Below, in pieces: positions 60,411-64,000 of a DNA stretch of 64,000 nt. The notes under the pieces are model-generated. The model saw only the letters and a list, made by a program, of their open reading frames with translations. It searched no databases and was not told where the DNA came from. Position 1 is the stretch's first letter. Each line of letters begins with the position of its first letter. The stretch is from CALGDE01 sp964655355 (GTDB lineage: Bacteria > Cyanobacteriota > Cyanobacteriia > CACIAM-69d). Both the position numbers and the translations under genes were made by a program. Location of the stretch: NCBI GenBank assembly GCA_964655355.1, contig CAZZMD010000003.1:72610-136609 (forward strand). The letters are read 5' to 3'.

Positions 60411-61475
60411 ATGCAAAATTCCCAGCATCGCATTCTGACCGGTTTTGCCTTCTTCACGGGGACGATCGCGATCGCGATCCTCGGGTACATCGGCTTTGGT
60501 TGGACGCCGTTGGAAGCGGCATATATGGTGATCATCACGATTTTTGGGGTGGGCTATGGGGAAGTGAAGCCCCTGGAGGGTCCAGTCCAAAAGGTATTTA
60601 CCATGTTGGTAATTATCGCCGGGACCACCTCTGCGGTTTATATCGTTGGCGGATTTGTACAAATGGTCACCGAAGGCGAAATTCATCGCGCATTGAATAT
60701 TCAGCAACGGCAACGGGCCATGGCGAACTTGCGTAACCATGCGATTATTTGTGGCTTTGGTCGGATGGGTCAGGTGATTGCCCAGCAGTTACAGGCCGCT
60801 GACTACCCCTTTGCCATCATTGATAATCATCCGGAGCGGGTTGCTCTGGCAGAAAAGTCGGGATATCTCATTCACAATGGCAATGCGATCCACGAAGAAA
60901 GTCTCCATGCGGTGGGTATTTTGAATGCCAAGACATTAGCCACCGCCTTGCCGGACGATGCGACTAATGTGTTTATTACTTTGACGGCACGGGAATTGAA
61001 TCATGAGCTAATGATTTTCGCGCGGGGAGAGGTGCCGGAAACGGAGCGTAAATTACGACTGGCGGGGGCGGATCGCGTCATTTTGCCCATGACCGTTGGA
61101 GCAATCCAGATGGCGAATTTAATGGCCCAATCGGACCGACGGGATTTTTTAAATCAGCCGGAAGAACGAAGTTATTTGAATGATTTGTTGGCTCATATTG
61201 ATGTGCAAATGGACGAGCTGACGGTGCGGCGAGGCTCATTGGGACTAGGACGGACGGTGATGGAAATCGAGGTGCGGGCCAAGGGGGCATTTATTGCGAT
61301 CGCCATTCGCCGTGCGGATGGAAGCACAATTTTTCGGCCGCATCCGTCGCAGATTCTCAACAGTGGGGATTCTCTCATTGTGATTGGTCACCAGGATGGA
61401 ATTCCCCAGTTTGCAGAGCAGTATGGTTTCCAGCGAAAGCAACTTAAAATACGCCGAAAGTCACTGTCTAGCTGA
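60411..61475 (+). CDS. Two-helix potassium channel with RCK (TrkA-N/TrkA-C) domains
   Basis: Residues 8-28 (ILTGFAFFTGTIAIAILGYIGFG) form TM1; the pore loop ends in TIFGVGYGEVKP, a variant of the TVGYG filter; TM2 is KVFTMLVIIAGTTSAVYIVGGFVQMV. The RCK domain begins NHAIICGFGRMGQVIAQQLQAADYPFAIID (Rossmann, NAD or ADP binding) and ends with a TrkA-C-like part (GSLGLGRTVMEIEVRAKGAFIAIAIRR). The order is like MthK. A frame opens earlier at GTG 60297, but the first 38 residues are atypical; ATG 60411 is preferred. It precedes the Amt gene by 58 bases. Confidence 0.9.
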   Translation: MQNSQHRILTGFAFFTGTIAIAILGYIGFGWTPLEAAYMVIITIFGVGYGEVKPLEGPVQKVFTMLVIIAGTTSAVYIVGGFVQMVTEGEIHRALNIQQRQRAMANLRNHAIICGFGRMGQVIAQQLQAADYPFAIIDNHPERVALAEKSGYLIHNGNAIHEESLHAVGILNAKTLATALPDDATNVFITLTARELNHELMIFARGEVPETERKLRLAGADRVILPMTVGAIQMANLMAQSDRRDFLNQPEERSYLNDLLAHIDVQMDELTVRRGSLGLGRTVMEIEVRAKGAFIAIAIRRADGSTIFRPHPSQILNSGDSLIVIGHQDGIPQFAEQYGFQRKQLKIRRKSLSS

Positions 61476-61533
61476 TGCTTAACGGCTAATACTGATGCTG
61501 TGCCCATCGAAATAATCCTCTCTAAGTACCCCT

Positions 61534-63129
61534 ATGAACCCCATTGATTTACTGTGGATTCTGATTTGCTCAGGCTTGGTTTTTATCATGCAAGCAGGGT
61601 TTATGTGCTTAGAGTCGGGGATGACTCGCTCGAAAAATAGCATTAATGTTGCGATTAAAAACCTTGCGGATTTTGGATTGTCAGTGGGTCTCTTTTGGAC
61701 CTTCGGATTTACGTTAATGTTTGGGCGATCAATTGTCGGATGGTGGGGGCTGGGGGAAATTTTTCCGACCCTAGAATCGCCGGACTTAGCGGTCTTTTTC
61801 CTGTTTCAAGCCATGTTCTGCGGCACGTCAACAACCATTGTGTCCGGGGTGGTGGCGGAGCGGTTACAGTTTGGCGGGTATTTGGCGATCGCCTCTTTGG
61901 TGTCGGGGTTGATTTATCCCATTTTTGGCCATTGGGCTTGGAATGGCATTGCACCGGAATTTTTGGGAGAGGTGGCTGGATCGGGCGGCTGGCTCCATCG
62001 ATTAGGGTTTGTGGATTTTGCGGGATCTACGGTCGTCCATAGCGTGGGAGCATGGGTCGGGCTGGCGGCGGCGCTGATCATTGGTCCTCGCCAGGGGCGA
62101 TTTCCAAGACGGGGGGAGGTGGTGAAAATCCAGGGATCGAATATGCCGTTTTCGGTATTGGGAACGCTGCTGTTGTGGTTTGGCTGGATTGGATTCAATG
62201 GGGGCAGTACCTTGGCCCTGAATCAGGCGGTGCCGGGGGTGATTGTTAACACCATGTTGGCGGGGGTGGCGGGACTCTTGGTGGGCGGCGGCTTAAGCTG
62301 GGCGCGCGATCGCCGGGTCGAGGCGGAACCCCTGATGAATGGATCCTTGGCGGGACTGGTGGCGATTACGGCCGGTGCCCATGCGGTCGCGCCGATGGTG
62401 GCGATCGTTATTGGGGCGACCGGGGCCGCAGCGATGATGCTGACCATGAAACTCTTGGTGCGTCTGGAGGTGGATGACGCGGTGGATGCGATCGCGGTTC
62501 ATGGGGGCGCTGGGTTGTGGGGCACCCTGTGTGTGGGGTTAATGGGCGACCTTTCGCGACTGGACACGGGACTGGGACGGATGGCTCAAGTATTAGTGCA
62601 GGCGCTGGGAATTGGGGCGGCGCTGGTTTGGTCCGTCGGCATTAGCTGGATTCTGCTGTGGTTCTGGAATCGTTATTTCCCCCTTCGCATCTCCCCGGAC
62701 GATGAAGCCATGGGGCTCAACCTATCGGAGCACAACGCTAAAACCGATACCTACACCCTGTTTCAAATCATGGATCGCCAAGCCGAAACCCATGATCTGA
62801 GTTTGCGGGTACCCGTCGAACCCTTTACGGAGATTGGCCACATCGCCACCCGCTATAACCAAGTGATGGACGCCTTCGAAGCACGACACCATAAAAGTGT
62901 GGAGGATTTGGCAGAGATTTACTACGTGACAGCGGCCATCTCTGCGGCGATCGAGCACGATACCTTTGACGCTCAACGGTTAGGGTTAGAGGCCGTTGTT
63001 GATCGGGGCGATGAAATTGGGGCCCTGGCTCGCACCATTTGTAATATGGCGCAGTTGATTCAAACGCAAAACTCGGAGCTAGGGACCTTAAAACAACGAT
63101 TGTCCGATGCCCAAGGTTCAACACCATAG
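61534..63129 (+). CDS. Ammonium transporter with a C-terminal cytoplasmic signalling tail
   Basis: Residues 1-390 form the Amt/Rh channel: MNPIDLLWILICSGLVFIMQAGFMCLESGMTRSKNS at the start, the first pore His in FAGSTVVHSVGAWVG and the second in VDAIAVHGGAGLWGTLCVG. About 130 residues follow the last helix. These carry VPVEPFTEIGHIATRYNQVMDAFEARHHKSVEDL and then a second similar segment, VDRGDEIGALARTICNMAQLIQTQNSEL, both HAMP-like. No kinase, GGDEF or other output domain follows: a stop comes at 63129. The name amt would fit, but the subtype is uncertain. It is likely cotranscribed with the channel gene. Confidence 0.9.
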   Translation: MNPIDLLWILICSGLVFIMQAGFMCLESGMTRSKNSINVAIKNLADFGLSVGLFWTFGFTLMFGRSIVGWWGLGEIFPTLESPDLAVFFLFQAMFCGTSTTIVSGVVAERLQFGGYLAIASLVSGLIYPIFGHWAWNGIAPEFLGEVAGSGGWLHRLGFVDFAGSTVVHSVGAWVGLAAALIIGPRQGRFPRRGEVVKIQGSNMPFSVLGTLLLWFGWIGFNGGSTLALNQAVPGVIVNTMLAGVAGLLVGGGLSWARDRRVEAEPLMNGSLAGLVAITAGAHAVAPMVAIVIGATGAAAMMLTMKLLVRLEVDDAVDAIAVHGGAGLWGTLCVGLMGDLSRLDTGLGRMAQVLVQALGIGAALVWSVGISWILLWFWNRYFPLRISPDDEAMGLNLSEHNAKTDTYTLFQIMDRQAETHDLSLRVPVEPFTEIGHIATRYNQVMDAFEARHHKSVEDLAEIYYVTAAISAAIEHDTFDAQRLGLEAVVDRGDEIGALARTICNMAQLIQTQNSELGTLKQRLSDAQGSTP

Positions 63130-63211
63130 ATCACTTAACAGATCATCGAATTGTGAGCACCAAACTTGGGGAGCAAACTTGGCAGGCCGACAAGTGGGTT
63201 GGGCGAATCTG

Positions 63212-63673
63212 TCACTCGGAACAATGAGCCTGCTTAATGAACTTAGCTTCTCCGGCGAAATCGCCTTCGGTAATGACCTCAGAAAAAATCCATCCCAGGT
63301 GTTGATAAAAGCCATAGGCCCTGAGGGATGGATCATTGCCGGTGAGCAACCAGATTTCGTCAAACCCTTTAGACCATAGCCAGGTTTCTGCGGCTTGCAT
63401 GAGCGATCGCCCCGCCCCCTTGCCTTCAAACCCAGGACGCACGAACATGCCGAGAATATTGGCTTCGGTCCCATTGGCGATCGCAAATCCAATGGGTTGC
63501 TCCTCCAATTCCGCGATCCAACCACGGCAATCGGTCGCCAACATTTCTGCAACAGACTCGGGGGTAATGCCTAACTCAGCAATCTCTTCGCGCGATTGAT
63601 AGTTTTCGATAACGCTGGTGCGGATATCAAACATCATTTCAACATCGGCGGATTGTGCCACTCGAATCAGCAT
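63212..63673 (-). CDS. GNAT family N-acetyltransferase
   Basis: The 153-residue protein has the GNAT fold: MLIRVAQSADVEMMFDIR at the start, GWIAELEEQPIGFAIAN, the acetyl-CoA loop FVRPGFEGKGAGRSLMQAAETW (variant of RxxGxG/A) and LRAYGFYQHLGW at the end. Substrate unknown. It converges on the amt gene and follows the tRNA on the same strand. Confidence 0.9.
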   Translation of the reverse strand: MLIRVAQSADVEMMFDIRTSVIENYQSREEIAELGITPESVAEMLATDCRGWIAELEEQPIGFAIANGTEANILGMFVRPGFEGKGAGRSLMQAAETWLWSKGFDEIWLLTGNDPSLRAYGFYQHLGWIFSEVITEGDFAGEAKFIKQAHCSE

Positions 63674-63734
63674 GATTTACAGCACTTCTCGTCGTGTTTG
63701 ACTGCGTGTTTGATTGCTGCCAAAGAACCATGAA

Positions 63735-63805
63735 GCGGACGACCGGACTCGAACCGGCGACGTTCAGCTTGGGAAGCTGACATTCTACCACTGAATTACG
63801 TCCGC
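63735..63805 (-). tRNA. trnG: tRNA-Gly (anticodon CCC)
   Basis: The minus strand folds into a cloverleaf: acceptor GCGGACG paired with CGTCCGC, an anticodon stem TCAGC/GCTGA around TTCCCAA (anticodon CCC), and a T arm CGCCGGTTCGAGTCCGGTC-like stem with TTCGAGT. The length is 71 bases without an encoded CCA. The acceptor bases and anticodon agree with Gly. Confidence 0.93.
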
Positions 63806-63960
63806 AAATCTAAAACGCTGTCAGCATCGGTACTGCGCCAGCGAACTGTATTCTAACATTGGCAGATTAGAATGTCGTTGGATGTGAATAACCGTCACAA
63901 CCGATATCTCTGCGCCTCCAATTTCCGCGTTTCCTACTCAATCCCTTAGTCGCAGCCGCC

Positions 63961-64000
63961 ATGACTTCTACCGCGATCGCCCCCGCTGAGCAAGACTGGT
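63961..64000 (+). CDS. Start of a gene cut off by the window edge
   Basis: ATG at 63961 opens a frame MTSTAIAPAEQDW that runs to the window end without a stop. GCGATCGC within it and the position after a 155-base gap from the tRNA fit a native gene start. Nothing more can be said. Confidence 0.4.
   Translation, partial: MTSTAIAPAEQDW

Overview
The window comes from a cyanobacterium, very probably a filamentous one. Evidence for a cyanobacterium is the petC-petA (Rieske / cytochrome f) pair, a PII protein with the conserved T-loop, cyanobacteria-restricted families (DUF3067, HetZ, PatU), and the HIP1 octamer GCGATCGC scattered through almost every native gene. The hetZ-patU pair and several short tandem repeats between genes point to a filamentous lineage. 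Nothing here proves that it forms heterocysts.

Layout. 0-3.3 kb: partial alpha/beta hydrolase, gcvH, rimO and an exported protein. 3.4-9.5 kb: a secreted FG-GAP/RTX protein divergent from a large NB-ARC/WD40 STAND protein. 9.9-12.1 kb: an AT-rich pair, a GAF-domain protein with a distinctive C-terminal domain followed by a DUF7689-like protein. 12.3-20.3 kb (minus strand): a vWA-MoxR-VMAP type conflict operon made of two FGE-fold proteins, a Trypco1 protein, a trypsin/VMAP protein, a MoxR AAA+ ATPase and a vWA-like protein ending in a GTPase. 20.5-32.1 kb: mazG, a 1623-residue GAF/PAS/GGDEF/EAL protein, LD-carboxypeptidase, a diguanylate cyclase, ilvD and a conserved protein. 32.6-40.8 kb: hetZ-patU, DUF58, DUF309, glnB, PBP2 and a DUF433/DUF5615 pair. 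41.5-51.8 kb: sbpA, a metal ABC transporter behind a Zur/Fur-like box, a beta-hydroxyacid dehydrogenase, an acyltransferase, a YdcF protein, prmA, DUF3067 and petCA. 52.0-58.5 kb: a broken regulator and a second STAND/WD40 system with its partner ATPase; the STAND gene carries a frameshift at a G tract. 58.7-64.0 kb: a remnant of a K+ channel gene, a glutamine-amidotransferase-like protein, the intact channel, an Amt with an extra cytoplasmic tail, a GNAT acetyltransferase, tRNA-Gly and the start of one more gene.

The most interesting signal is in the conflict operon. The last 98 bp before the ends of the two FGE-fold genes align without gaps and differ at 24 positions. Of these, 21 fall on first or second codon bases, while the flanking arms match exactly, including their synonymous positions. 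This is the pattern of variable regions of a diversity-generating retroelement (DGR). No reverse transcriptase or template repeat is in the window, so both would have to lie elsewhere. In the same operon the vWA gene changes sharply to AT-rich DNA where its C-terminal GTPase begins, which suggests that the effector module was exchanged. Together these suggest a conflict system with hypervariable FGE-fold recognition proteins, a protease, a MoxR/vWA switch and a replaceable GTPase effector.
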